This document shows positions 53,659 to 64,000 of a stretch of 64,000 nt of DNA, in pieces (position 1 is the first letter of the stretch; each line of letters opens with the position of its first letter). The position numbers and the translations under genes are program-made. The stretch lies in NCBI GenBank assembly GCA_003249035.1, contig QBMK01000012.1:41542-105541 (forward strand), read 5' to 3'. Under the pieces are notes generated by a model, which was given only the letters and a program-made list of their open reading frames with translations, was not told where the DNA came from and did not search any database. The stretch is from Pseudanabaena sp. GTDB taxonomy: Bacteria; Cyanobacteriota; Cyanobacteriia; Pseudanabaenales; Pseudanabaenaceae.

Positions 53659-53930
53659 ATGCACTAAATAATGGCAGGCGAAAGCCAGAGCTAAAAACTA
53701 AATGCAAAGTAAATCGAAGCATATAATTTTTAGATCCGAGAATCTTGATATTTTTATTGACTGTATGAGTCATGCAAAAACTGAATCTAAGATGGTTTTG
53801 ACATATCTGTAAGGCTTTTAAGCTATAATGGCAGAGTGTTTTTGAGTCTTTATTAATTAGACATCCTAAAACACCTTACAAAAGCGCATCTAAAATCATT
53901 TTTTAGAGCAGGTTTATCAAAGAGACATAA

Positions 53931-55885
<1,955 letters not shown>

Positions 55886-55886
<1 letters not shown>

Positions 55887-55988
55887 TCCCAAAGCACAAA
55901 ATGGCTACGCCATTTTGTGCTTTTGAAACCTTTACAGAGTTTGGCTTTTAATTCATAGAAGTGTCGTCATATTTTTGTGGATTTATAT
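55886..55988 (+). repeat. 103-bp interspersed repeat, copy A6
   Basis: Starts on the last base of the gyrB stop with ATCCCAAAGCACAAAATGGC and ends with TTTATAT; middle ACCTTTACAGAGTTTGG, second hairpin weakened by substitutions. Older-looking copy. Confidence 0.85.
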
Positions 55989-56195
55989 CGCATACACAAT
56001 TCAATGATAGCGATCGCAGTTTGCTTTTTGAAAATCAGGATTTTGGCGATCACTTAATTTTTAGATGACCTTGGCATACGAGTTTTTAAAGCTGTCTAAA
56101 GTATTGGTATAAATCATGACCTAAAGAGTGATGACAACTTGGCGAATTGTCATGAGATTCTGGTATGTTTGAGGTTCGCCGTTAGCTGACAATCC

Positions 56196-57968
56196 ATGAC
56201 CGTTAGAGAAACTTTTCGTCGCACAAAAATTGTTGCTACTATTGGACCCGCGACCAGTAGCCCAGATATGATTCGCCAGCTTATTGAAGCAGGCGCAAGT
56301 ACTTTTCGCCTTAACTTTTCCCACGGCACTCATGCTGACCATCACCGCAGCATTTGCAATATTCGCCAAGTATCAAGTGAACTCAATCAGCCCGTGGGTA
56401 TTTTGCAGGACTTGCAGGGTCCAAAAATTCGTCTTGGGGTATTCAAAGAAGGCCCAATCACCCTGAATAAAGGTGATAAATTTACCCTCACTAGCCGTCA
56501 AGTTGATGGTAATTCTGAAATTAGTTGCATTACCTATGACACCCTTGCCGAAGAAGTGCCTATCGGTGCAGTGATTATGCTTGATGATGGCAAAGTAGAG
56601 ATGGTTGTCGAAGATGTAAACGTGAAATTAGGCGATCTTTATTGTCGCGTGGTCATTGGCGGCACACTTTCTAATAATAAAGGGGTCAATTTCCCAAATG
56701 TTCACTTATTGGTCAGTGCGATGACCGATAAGGATCGTGAAGACTTACGTTTTGGCTTGTCTGAGGGCGTAGATTGGGTAGCACTTAGCTTTGTCTGTAA
56801 TCCTGAAGATGTGCTGGAGGTAAAAGACTTGATTGCCGCCTCAGGTCGGAAGGCTAGCGTCATTGCCAAAATCGAGAAGCACGAGGCGATCTCTAACATG
56901 GAAGCGATTCTCTCGGTTTGTGATGGGGTGATGGTAGCAAGGGGAGATCTTGGCGTAGAAATTCCTGCTGAAGATGTACCGATCGCCCAAAAGCAATTGA
57001 TTAAAACAGCCAATCGTCTTGGCATTCCTGTCATTACAGCAACACAAATGCTCGATAGCATGGTCAGCAGTCCTCGCGCAACCCGCGCCGAAATCTCTGA
57101 CGTTGCAAATGCGATCATCGATGGTACTGATGCCGTAATGCTCTCTAATGAAACTGCTGTAGGGAAATATCCGATCTTAGCAGTGGAAACAATGGCAAGA
57201 ATTGCCGTTCGCATCGAAAGAGAACAAGATCTCAATATGCAACCACTTGAGAGCATGGGTCGTGCTGTACCCAATGCGATCAGTCAAGCCGTGGGTAGAA
57301 TTGCGATCCAACTGAATGCCGCTGCGATCGTTACGCTGACAAAAACAGGCTCGACCGCAAGGAATGTCAGTAAATTCCGTCCACCAATTCCGATTTTGGC
57401 GATTACACCCAACGTCCAAGTAGCTCGACGCTTGCAGATGGTTTGGGGGGTGCAGCCGATGGTATTAATCTCCTTGCCATCAGCAAGGCAAAACTTTGAA
57501 GCAGCCCTAAATCTTGCACAAGAAATGAAATTTCTCACTGCAGGCGATTTAGTGGTTATGTCCGCAGGGACTTTGCAAGATGTGGCAGGCTCTACCGATT
57601 TAATCAAGGTGGAGTTTGTTTCATCGGTAGTTGGCAAAGGCTTAAGTATTGGCTCTGGCATTGTTCATGGACGCGCCAGAGTTGCTTTCCATCACCTTGA
57701 TGTCCGCGACTTTAACGAAGGCGAAATCCTAGTGATTGATCGCACTGATGCCGACTATATCGAAGTAATTCGCAAAGCATCTGCCGTAATTACTGAAGAC
57801 TCAAGCCTTGATTCCCACGCAGTGGTGATTGGTCGAAGGTTGGGTATACCAGTTTTGATCGGGGTTCATAATGCTACAGGCTTCATTCGAGATGGAGAAC
57901 CATTGAGTGTTAACTTCAGCAAAGGCATGATCTATTCTGGTTCGCGATCGGACGATCTTGCATTTTAG
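56196..57968 (+). CDS. pyk: Pyruvate kinase, long form with C-terminal PEP-utilising domain
   Basis: 590 residues, against about 470 for a simple pyruvate kinase. Core: RTKIVATIGPATSSPDMIRQ, FRLNFSHGTHADH, substrate loop DGVMVARGDLGVEIPAEDVP, and TATQMLDSMVSSPRATRAE, all with catalytic residues present. Residues about 500-585 are a PEP-utiliser mobile domain (VVGKGLSIGSGIVHGRARV, ITEDSSLDSHAVVIGRRLG with His). Such two-part enzymes are found in cyanobacteria and Bacillus. It makes ATP and pyruvate from PEP and ADP. Terminator follows. Confidence 0.95.
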   Translation: MTVRETFRRTKIVATIGPATSSPDMIRQLIEAGASTFRLNFSHGTHADHHRSICNIRQVSSELNQPVGILQDLQGPKIRLGVFKEGPITLNKGDKFTLTSRQVDGNSEISCITYDTLAEEVPIGAVIMLDDGKVEMVVEDVNVKLGDLYCRVVIGGTLSNNKGVNFPNVHLLVSAMTDKDREDLRFGLSEGVDWVALSFVCNPEDVLEVKDLIAASGRKASVIAKIEKHEAISNMEAILSVCDGVMVARGDLGVEIPAEDVPIAQKQLIKTANRLGIPVITATQMLDSMVSSPRATRAEISDVANAIIDGTDAVMLSNETAVGKYPILAVETMARIAVRIEREQDLNMQPLESMGRAVPNAISQAVGRIAIQLNAAAIVTLTKTGSTARNVSKFRPPIPILAITPNVQVARRLQMVWGVQPMVLISLPSARQNFEAALNLAQEMKFLTAGDLVVMSAGTLQDVAGSTDLIKVEFVSSVVGKGLSIGSGIVHGRARVAFHHLDVRDFNEGEILVIDRTDADYIEVIRKASAVITEDSSLDSHAVVIGRRLGIPVLIGVHNATGFIRDGEPLSVNFSKGMIYSGSRSDDLAF

Positions 57969-57975
57969 TTATATT

Positions 57976-58011
57976 TAAAGCTGATGCAAAGCATCAGCTT
58001 TAATATTTTTT
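57976..58011 (+). terminator. Terminator after pyk
   Basis: TAAAGCTGATGC, loop AAA, GCATCAGCTTTA, then T-rich. Confidence 0.88.
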
Positions 58012-58020
58012 GAGTTAGTT

Positions 58021-59175
58021 ATGGAAAATTTTGCTTTTTACAATCCAGTCAAGATTCTATTTGGCAAAGGTCAAATTGCGAATATTGATGCAGAAATCCC
58101 TTCTGACGCCAAAATCCTTGTCATTTATGGTGGCGGGAGCATCAAAACCAATGGGGTCTACGAGCAGGTCAAAGCAGCCTTAGCAAGTCGCAAATTTCTC
58201 GAATTTGGCGGAATTGAAGCAAATCCACATTTGGAAACATTGCTCAAAGCGGTTGAACTGATTCGAGCTGAAGGAATTGATTTTTTGCTGTCAGTGGGCG
58301 GCGGCTCTGTCCTTGATGGCACAAAATTTATTGCCGCTGCTGTTCCCTTTGAAGGCGATCCTTGGGATATTTGTTCAAAACAAGCCCCTGTAAAAGCGGC
58401 GATTCCCTTTGGTGCAGTATTAACTTTGCCTGCAACTGGTTCCGAGATGAATACAAACTCAGTGGTTACCAAATGGGAAACCCAAGAAAAGTTGTTTTTC
58501 TCTAGCCCGTTTGTATTTCCCAAATTCTCAGTACTAGATCCTGAAACGACTTATTCTTTGCCTACTCGTCAGGTTAGTAATGGAATTGTTGATGCCTATG
58601 TTCATGTTATGGAACAGTATTTGACATATCCTGCCAATGCGCCATTACAGGATCGGATGGCTGAGTCTATTCTCAAAACCTTGATCGAAGAAGGTCCCAA
58701 GGTCTTAGTGGATCTCCATAACTACGAAGCTCGGGCAAATGTAATGTGGTGTGCCACGATGGCTCTAAATGGATTGATTGGTGTGGGTGTGCCTCAAGAT
58801 TGGGCAACGCACATGATCGGACATGAGCTAACGGCGCTACATGGCATCGACCATGCTCAAACCTTAGCGATTGTGCTGCCTAACACGCTGACGATTAGAC
58901 GCGATCGCAAACGGCAAAAGCTCTTGCAATACGCCGATCGTGTTTGGGGTCTTGTCGATGGCACAGAGGATGAACGCATTGATCGGGCGATCGCAAAAAC
59001 TCGCGACTTTTTTGAGGCTGTCGGCGTTCCTACTCATCTTTCCGACTATGGCGTGGGACTAGATGTGATTCCCAAAATTATTGATCGCTTCGAGAAGCGT
59101 GGCTTTGTCGCTTTAGGCGAAAATCAAGATGTTACTCCTAAAGTAGTTGAACAAATTTTAGCGCTCTGCGCTTAA
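58021..59175 (+). CDS. Iron-containing (YqhD-like) alcohol dehydrogenase
   Basis: 384 residues. ENFAFYNPVKILFGKGQIAN is the family start; VIYGGGSIKTNGVYEQV and SVGGGSVLDGTKFIAAA bind NAD(P); metal ligands are in GIVDAYVHVMEQYLTYP (Asp, His) and GHELTALHGIDHAQTLAIVL (two His). It matches YqhD-type, NADPH-dependent aldehyde reductases that detoxify short aldehydes. Starts 9 bp after the pyk terminator, so its own promoter must overlap that region or there is read-through. Confidence 0.92.
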   Translation: MENFAFYNPVKILFGKGQIANIDAEIPSDAKILVIYGGGSIKTNGVYEQVKAALASRKFLEFGGIEANPHLETLLKAVELIRAEGIDFLLSVGGGSVLDGTKFIAAAVPFEGDPWDICSKQAPVKAAIPFGAVLTLPATGSEMNTNSVVTKWETQEKLFFSSPFVFPKFSVLDPETTYSLPTRQVSNGIVDAYVHVMEQYLTYPANAPLQDRMAESILKTLIEEGPKVLVDLHNYEARANVMWCATMALNGLIGVGVPQDWATHMIGHELTALHGIDHAQTLAIVLPNTLTIRRDRKRQKLLQYADRVWGLVDGTEDERIDRAIAKTRDFFEAVGVPTHLSDYGVGLDVIPKIIDRFEKRGFVALGENQDVTPKVVEQILALCA

Positions 59176-59185
59176 CTTTTCTCTG

Positions 59186-59210
59186 CAAAGGTGCTGTAAC
59201 AGCACCTTTG
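59186..59210 (+). terminator. Terminator-like hairpin after the alcohol dehydrogenase gene
   Basis: CAAAGGTGCTG, loop TAA, CAGCACCTTTG; weak T tract. Confidence 0.75.
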
Positions 59211-59231
59211 TGTGGTTTCTGGAATATAAAT

Positions 59232-59702
59232 ATGACTAAAAAACTTCTATTTGTTTGCCTCGGAAATATCTGCCGATCGCCTGCGGCAGAAAATATTATG
59301 AATCATTTAGTTGAGAAGCAAGGATTAGGCGATCGCTATATATGCGATTCGGCTGGCACTGGTGGCTGGCATGTGGGCGCACTACCAGATCGGCGTATGC
59401 GAGCCGCTGCCAAAGAACGCGGCTTAGATTTTGTTGGCTCGGCTAGACAATTTCAGGCGATGGATTTGCGTGAATTTGATTTGATTCTGGCGATGGACAA
59501 AGATAACTATCGCAATATTATCGCTCTCGATCCGCAAGGGAAATTTACCGACAAGGTGAAGATGATCTGTGACTACTGCGAAACCTACACTGACAAAGAA
59601 GTTCCTGACCCTTACTATGGCGGCGCAGATGGATTTAACTATGTCATTGATCTGCTATTTGATGCCTGTGGTGGTCTTCTTAAATCTTTTCCCAAAAATT
59701 GA
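59232..59702 (+). CDS. Low-molecular-weight protein tyrosine phosphatase
   Basis: 156 residues from the ATG at 59232; an earlier ATG at 59208 lies in the terminator stem. Active-site P-loop LFVCLGNICRSPAAENIM (C-x4-N-x-C-R-S) at residues 6-23 and the general acid in VPDPYYGG near 125. Complete. Family members dephosphorylate tyrosine on proteins, in bacteria often polysaccharide co-polymerases; the glycan genes at both ends of this window are a possible but unproven link. Confidence 0.93.
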   Translation: MTKKLLFVCLGNICRSPAAENIMNHLVEKQGLGDRYICDSAGTGGWHVGALPDRRMRAAAKERGLDFVGSARQFQAMDLREFDLILAMDKDNYRNIIALDPQGKFTDKVKMICDYCETYTDKEVPDPYYGGADGFNYVIDLLFDACGGLLKSFPKN

Positions 59703-59729
59703 AGAGAGGGCGCTTTGCGCCCTCTCTTC
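59701..59729. terminator. Bidirectional terminator between the phosphatase gene and tyrA
   Basis: GAAGAGAGGGCGC, loop TTT, GCGCCCTCTCTTC. Overlaps the phosphatase stop and ends 3 bp before the tyrA stop. Confidence 0.9.
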
Positions 59730-59732
59730 AAT

Positions 59733-60602
59733 TTAATCAACGTAAAAAAGGCGATCGCTTTGAGTATTAGCTAAAAAAGATTCTAAGTCTTCCCATTGTT
59801 TGTTCTCAATTAAACCAATCACTTCTTGCAGAGATTGCTGATAGTTTTGCAGCGATCGCAATACTGCTGATTGATTATATTCCGCCATTAGTCGCCCCAG
59901 TTCAGGATTGCCGCCACCAACGCGACTAGTATCACGAAAGCCAGAACTCGCTAAATTTTGCGCTAATTTTAAAACCGTCTGATCACTTTCCCCCTGACAA
60001 GCCGCAATCAAACTGGCGCTAATCATTACAGGTGCATGGCTAATCATAGCTACGGCGTGATCGTGTTCTTCAGGACTACATTCATAGACATTCATGCCCA
60101 CTGACTGCCAGAAAGATCGCACCTTCTCCACCGCAGCAATATCATTACTGGGCGTAACTACACAGGGACGATTTTGAAAGAGATTCTTTTCTGCGGCTAA
60201 AATCCCTTGAAATGCAGTCCCCGCCATCGGATGACTACCCACAAATCGCTGATTAAATTGCTGGCAAATTTTTGCTGCTGGCTCGACGATCGCTGATTTG
60301 ACCGAGCCAACATCCGTAAAAATTACGTTGGAAACTAGCTTGGGCGCGATCGCCGAAATCGTTGGCAAAATTGAGGCGATGGGCGTACAGATGACGACAA
60401 TATCAGTTTCGGCAAGAATGCGATCGGGGATATCCGCAATATTTACGCTGGCGATATTTACGGCAGCGATCGCTTCTGCTTGTTTGCAGGTTTCAGGATT
60501 GCGACTGATGCCCCAAGCATGGTTATGACCTTGCGATGAAGCGAGCAGATCTAATCCTAGCGAGCCACCAATTAACCCTAAACCAACAATACCAATATTC
60601 AT
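59733..60602 (-). CDS. tyrA: Prephenate/arogenate dehydrogenase
   Basis: 289 residues from the ATG at 60602; a frame starting earlier (60689) reads through the rpmB terminator. N-terminal Rossmann motif NIGIVGLGLIGGSLGLDLLA, then VVICTPIASILPTISAI, NVIFTDVGSVKSAIV, FVGSHPMAGTAFQGILAAEK and the His of DHAVAMISHAPVMISASL. Oxidative decarboxylation in tyrosine synthesis; the cyanobacterial enzymes usually prefer arogenate and NADP. Downstream of rpmB on the same strand. Confidence 0.93.
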   Translation of the reverse strand: MNIGIVGLGLIGGSLGLDLLASSQGHNHAWGISRNPETCKQAEAIAAVNIASVNIADIPDRILAETDIVVICTPIASILPTISAIAPKLVSNVIFTDVGSVKSAIVEPAAKICQQFNQRFVGSHPMAGTAFQGILAAEKNLFQNRPCVVTPSNDIAAVEKVRSFWQSVGMNVYECSPEEHDHAVAMISHAPVMISASLIAACQGESDQTVLKLAQNLASSGFRDTSRVGGGNPELGRLMAEYNQSAVLRSLQNYQQSLQEVIGLIENKQWEDLESFLANTQSDRLFYVD

Positions 60603-60611
60603 AAATGCTCC

Positions 60612-60654
60612 AAAATAATCAAAGGGGTGCAATGCACCCCCTTTGATTATTTTA
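60612..60654 (-). terminator. Terminator between rpmB and tyrA
   Basis: AAAATAATCAAAGGGGTGC, loop AAT, GCACCCCCTTTGATTATTTT with one bulged C. T run on both strands. Confidence 0.88.
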
Positions 60655-60888
60655 GAATTTGCGAAGGTCAATACCTGCTTCTTTAGCAAATGCGGAGAGT
60701 CCTTTCTTTTGTAAAGTCTTGATAGCTTTGGTGGAAATTTGTAATTTTACAAAACGCTTTCCTTCTTCCCACCAAATTCTTTTGTCTTGTAAGTTTACGT
60801 GTTGTAAGTGCTTATGACGCTTGTGTGAGAAAGAAATCGATACGGAATTATTGGCTTTTTTGCCTGTTAGTTGGCATACGCGACTCAT
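60652..60888 (-). CDS. rpmB: 50S ribosomal protein L28
   Basis: 78 residues, typical length. [20 protein letters not shown] then [20 protein letters not shown] and a C-terminal [11 protein letters not shown] are the L28 family. The zinc-binding Cys set is reduced to one Cys (the non-zinc form). Single gene with its own terminator. Confidence 0.97.
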   Translation of the reverse strand: MSRVCQLTGKKANNSVSISFSHKRHKHLQHVNLQDKRIWWEEGKRFVKLQISTKAIKTLQKKGLSAFAKEAGIDLRKF

Positions 60889-61172
60889 AGTACTAATCTC
60901 CTATTTTTTTAGTCCAGCTAATCATACTACAACCTTAAAGCATACTTTTGCAATCCTAAAATTATTTTTGCAGCAATTCTCATTATAAAAATCGGCTTCA
61001 TATTTGTTTGATTAACGGCCTGCGGCTTCATTGCTTTTTTACCTCTCTTAGAGTTCAATTCCAAACCAGAATTTTTTTAAAAGTGTTGCTTTGCAACACT
61101 TTTAAAAAAATTCTGTGGTTATTTTGATTGGAAATTGCTGCAATTTTTGGCGTTGCACAAATGAAAGATGAA
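60889..61172. other. 284-bp spacer with a 23-bp-stem hairpin
   Basis: rpmB promoter region. Contains the hairpin at 61067-61115; no gene. Confidence 0.5.
61067..61115. repeat. Long hairpin, 23-bp stem
   Basis: CAGAATTTTTTTAAAAGTGT and complement, apex GTTGC-TTT-GCAAC. Apex shared with the hairpin at 11514-11560; the outer parts differ but stay self-complementary. Confidence 0.9.
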
Positions 61173-61412
61173 TCAAGAAAAGTTGGGAATCGATTTGTAC
61201 TTGAGATAATGAATTAACAGACGAATTGAATGTCTCGACATTTGTTCAGATTTTGAATAACATAAAGTTTTTCGATGCAATCGGGCAAGATAATGTCTCA
61301 GTCTAGTATTTTCACTCTCAACTGTAGTCATGTAGGTTTTGCTAAAAATTTGATCTTCCGAGTTGATAAACATTTTGTAGACACAGTAGCCATCGGTAAC
61401 CCAGAAATAACA
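61173..61412 (-). pseudogene. IS1-type transposase, C-terminal fragment
   Basis: Frame opens after TAA at about 61413 and reads CYFWVTDGYCVYKMFINSED, then YMTTVESENTRLRHYLARLH, RKTLCYSKSEQ and a tail ending in NFS. T-V-E-S-E-N-T-R-L-R-H-Y-L-A-R-L-H-R-K-T-x-C-Y-S-K-S-E is the C-terminus of a second IS1-like transposase subgroup, carrying the last catalytic Glu. The first two thirds are absent. No terminal repeat identified, so this is a fragment. Confidence 0.75.
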
Positions 61413-61491
61413 TTATCTAACCTTAATCAAAGTCCATAGAGGTTCAAGTGACATATATACTGATGCATTTTATCCAATTACCCAAAATTAC

Positions 61492-62646
61492 CTAAATACC
61501 TAGCGTGTATTTAGCGATCCACTTATTTCTTATCATTAAAGAAATTGCAATCCAACTAATTGTAAAACTCGCTATAGATATAGTCATCATCGAAAGTACT
61601 GAGACTTCATTAGATAGACTAGGTAATATATTCGGTAAAAAACTCTTCACTCCTAACATTGCGAATGGATGAATTAGATAAATGCCAAAGGAGCAAACCC
61701 CAACACTTTGAAAAATCCAACCCTTTTGGATATAGCCAGATATTAGAATTGAAAGCAAAAGTAGGGAATAGGCTTGCAAAACATTCTTCAAAACCTCTGG
61801 AATGCCAATAGATATTGCTACTGCACCAGAAAACAAAAATATAATTCCACATGAAATAATAGCTGTTAATCGATATGAAGAATTCCACTTCTTAATTTGA
61901 TTACATAGCGGGAATAGTAGAATTCCAATAAAAAGGTAAGGGAAGCACTTAATTAACCATGCAATTTGGACTAGCAAAAAACGCAATAGTGGCAAACTGC
62001 TGATTTCCCAGCCAGCAGTTTGGATTAAATTCTGAAACGCGGTGTTTGGATTCAACTGAAAGCCTTTACCAGACTTTATTAGCCATTCATCAATGATTAT
62101 GCTAAAGATTGCAAAAATGCCGATAAATATATAACTAATGTGAATCTTTTGCATGTATTTGGCAATAACTGCCAAAAAAGTGCCAGTAAATAGCAATGGT
62201 AAAAAGTAAAGTTGATAAGAAGCACCACCAAAGAAAAAGATTGATAGTGGATATTGCAGAAGCTCCCAAAGTCGTTCTATTTGTTTAGATTGAAAAAAGA
62301 AGATTGATCGAAATATCAGATAAATAATACTCCATGATGCATAAGGGATTAAGATGCGGTCAATGCGAGAGCGTCAGAATCGCGGCGATATACCAATTTC
62401 GGGTTTAGATGTAATAAAATAAAACGCACTTGCCAAGAAAAAGGGAACGGCAAAATAAAAGAGCATTCTTAGAGAAATTGCTTCTTGAGAAATTGGCAAG
62501 CCTAAAGATTCATCTCCAGAATGGACAAACACTACGGCATATGCGGCAAAGCCACGAAGTAGATCGACTCCCAATAATCTTTGCGTATTCTTATTTTTCG
62601 TATCAAAGAGTTTTGCTTTACATGTTGTAGATTGTGTGTAAATCAT
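61492..62646 (-). pseudogene. Acyltransferase 3 (OafA-like) membrane protein interrupted by an in-frame TGA
   Basis: The frame from the ATG at 62646 gives RLLGVDLLRGFAAYAVVFVH then FYFAVPFFLASAFYFIT, the acyltransferase-3 start with catalytic His. At 62374-62376 a TGA follows S-P-R-F, and the same frame continues RSRIDRILIPYASWSIIYLI, several membrane helices (FIGILLFPL, AVAISIGIPEVL) and GIYLIHPFAMLGVKSF to a TAG at 61492. The total, 384 codons, is a normal length of the family. TGG to TGA would explain it. These enzymes O-acylate surface sugars. If translated without readthrough the product is non-functional. Confidence 0.8.
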
Positions 62647-62912
62647 ATGTATAAAGTTTTTTAGCTAAAATCAATATTTTTTACCAGTCAATGCCACAAA
62701 TTTTAGGGCTTTAATCAGTTTGTTTCGAGAATTGTGGGCGATGGTAAAACTCCCCAAATTGTTCTTAAATAGGATGATGTAGAATGAAAGTGTAAATTAA
62801 TTTACTTCTTTTATAATCTTGATGTCTATAGTGACAAGTTATAGGAAAGTTATTACTTTGTTAGAGCAAGTTTGAAAATTAAGCGCTGCGTTTTTTTCTG
62901 TTAAGAAACTTG
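62647..62912. other. 266-bp spacer
   Basis: AT-rich sequence between the polymerase-like gene end and the acyltransferase start. No frame, repeat or hairpin of note. Confidence 0.4.
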
Positions 62913-63986
62913 TCAAACACTAACACTCTCTAAAAGAGAAGTTGGCTCTTGCATTTGTTCTTTGAGGCGTTGTTCATGCCATGATAATCCCATGACAAAA
63001 GCTATAAAAATCATATACCCGGGCTCTTCCATTTGTGTGAAAATGCAACCAACCACAAAAACGCTTAATATTGTCAATTTCAAAATGTCATTCAACCCAA
63101 AGTATTGCCAAGTTAGATAGGCAAGATATAAGTAAGAACCTAATCCGAGAAATCCGATATCTCCACAAATGCCAGCCCAGCCAAATATAGGACTAAACAG
63201 ACTAGAGCCACTGGTTAACCAAAATCCCGCAACAAAATCCATGGCATTTTGACCAATACTTGTTCGGGTTGATCCTAGAGGTCCTAAGAGTGCTGAGTAG
63301 TCCCTTAAAAACCAAGCTCCGAGACGGCTAACTGTATGTCCTGGACCTAGACCTACTAACCAGTTTAAAGGAGATTGGAATTGAGAAGTAATCTCCCGAA
63401 TTGAGTAAAATTTCGCATACCAAGCTAGCCCGTCCGAGCCATAGAGTTCTGGTCTTGCCCAAGAAGTATAAGCTTTAAATTCATCTATATTCGTAGCAGC
63501 CCAAACACCGAAAATCACAAAGAGTGCTAGACCAATAAATAGTTTTAAGGTTTTGACAATATCTTTGGAATTAATCATGATCAGCAATAACCATGCCACA
63601 CCATATGCCAATACTATTTGCTTAGAGTCAGAAAACAAGAGGTGCCATAGGGCTGCTAGTGCTACAGCAATCCGCATCCAAAGAGGTTTATCCTTAGCAC
63701 TCGTCCAAAAGTAAAGGGCAAATACAATGGATACTGTTGCGGAAATATAATTGCCTGCTCCTGAAACAAAAAATACTCCCCCGCATCCATCTGTTCCATC
63801 TAATCCGCCCGCAGAGATTTGCCCACTATCAATAAGCGGCTTTTGGGCAGCGGCTAGCAAAAAATTGAGGCTCAATAGGTGAATCGGGGAGGTGTAGTAA
63901 AGGAAGAAATTGATAATATTGTAACGAAATCTATAAGCAGCGATCACTATGCTGAGCCTGAACTTAACGCATCTAATCGATGACAC
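62913..63986 (-). CDS. O-antigen/exopolysaccharide polymerase-like membrane protein, N-terminus uncertain
   Basis: 357 residues as read from the GTG at 63986. Hydrophobic throughout, with about seven membrane helices and a large non-membrane loop (residues 165-245) containing FYSIREITSQFQSPLNWLVG and LGPGHTVSRLGAWFL, the pattern of Wzy/O-antigen ligase-like proteins. A stop (TAG, 63993-63995) precedes the GTG in frame, and the similarity seems to begin abruptly at YRFRYNIINFFLYYTSPIHL, so the first membrane helices may be missing through a frameshift at or beyond the window edge. Neighbouring acyltransferase and glycan genes support a role in polysaccharide export. Confidence 0.65.
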   Translation of the reverse strand: MSSIRCVKFRLSIVIAAYRFRYNIINFFLYYTSPIHLLSLNFLLAAAQKPLIDSGQISAGGLDGTDGCGGVFFVSGAGNYISATVSIVFALYFWTSAKDKPLWMRIAVALAALWHLLFSDSKQIVLAYGVAWLLLIMINSKDIVKTLKLFIGLALFVIFGVWAATNIDEFKAYTSWARPELYGSDGLAWYAKFYSIREITSQFQSPLNWLVGLGPGHTVSRLGAWFLRDYSALLGPLGSTRTSIGQNAMDFVAGFWLTSGSSLFSPIFGWAGICGDIGFLGLGSYLYLAYLTWQYFGLNDILKLTILSVFVVGCIFTQMEEPGYMIFIAFVMGLSWHEQRLKEQMQEPTSLLESVSV

Positions 63987-64000
63987 AAAATGCTATGAGA

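Overview
The window looks like a chromosomal segment of a cyanobacterium. The octamer GCGATCGC (HIP1, a cyanobacterial signature) occurs throughout genes and spacers. The gene content also fits: a high-light-inducible Hli protein, a three-gene transhydrogenase (two alpha subunits plus beta), a B12-dependent class II ribonucleotide reductase, Uma2 and DUF29 proteins, and a DUF3285 membrane peptide. A Pseudanabaena-like filamentous strain is my guess; nothing in the sequence proves the genus. I see no tRNA, rRNA or CRISPR array.

Layout. 1-9.2 kb: plus-strand surface-polysaccharide cluster (aminotransferase tail, five glycosyltransferases, four methyltransferases), containing a frameshifted DUF29 gene and a glycosyltransferase remnant. 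9.4-15.4 kb: Uma2, cobT, the transhydrogenase operon, a 173-bp MITE-like element and a small membrane protein. 15.5-24.9 kb: EAL phosphodiesterase, decayed IS1-family element, MscS channel, dxs, sensor kinase. 24.9-29.1 kb: a dense toxin-antitoxin island in which three of five toxins are broken or truncated while their antitoxins stay intact. Copies of a roughly 80-bp repeat that encodes a C-terminal tail lie at the 3' ends of several cassettes. 29.1-33.3 kb: nrdJ, hli, and a divergent MarR/GST pair with a 34-bp perfect palindrome between them. 33.6-42.7 kb: pentapeptide and TPR proteins around a group resembling the accessory part of a contractile injection system (tail-assembly chaperone-like protein, DUF6760 protein without a normal start codon, large one-pass membrane protein with a winged helix, AAA+ ATPase). 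No sheath, tube or baseplate gene is present. 43-53.5 kb: cobU, Uma2 genes, TPP riboswitch plus thiC, a beta-helix exported protein, mnmE, a GNAT-TrhO fusion and ruvC. 54-61 kb: gyrB, pyk, Fe-alcohol dehydrogenase, LMW phosphatase, tyrA, rpmB. 61.2-64 kb: IS1-type fragment, an acyltransferase split by an in-frame TGA, and a polysaccharide polymerase-like membrane protein.

How the genes fit together. Both ends of the window carry envelope-glycan functions. cobT and cobU can supply the cobalamin that NrdJ needs. ThiC (thiamine) is controlled by its own product through the riboswitch. mnmE and the trhO fusion both modify wobble uridines of tRNA.

Non-coding structure is unusually rich. A 103-bp interspersed element with ATACCAA/TTGGTAT ends is present in four near full-length copies plus two short ones. 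A second class consists of very long, near-perfect hairpins with stems of 23-26 bp. Most hairpins have a 3-nt apex closed by GC pairs, and several carry the stop codons of both convergent neighbours in their arms. The eCIS-like group, the repeat-linked toxin-antitoxin graveyard and these palindromes are the parts most worth a second look.
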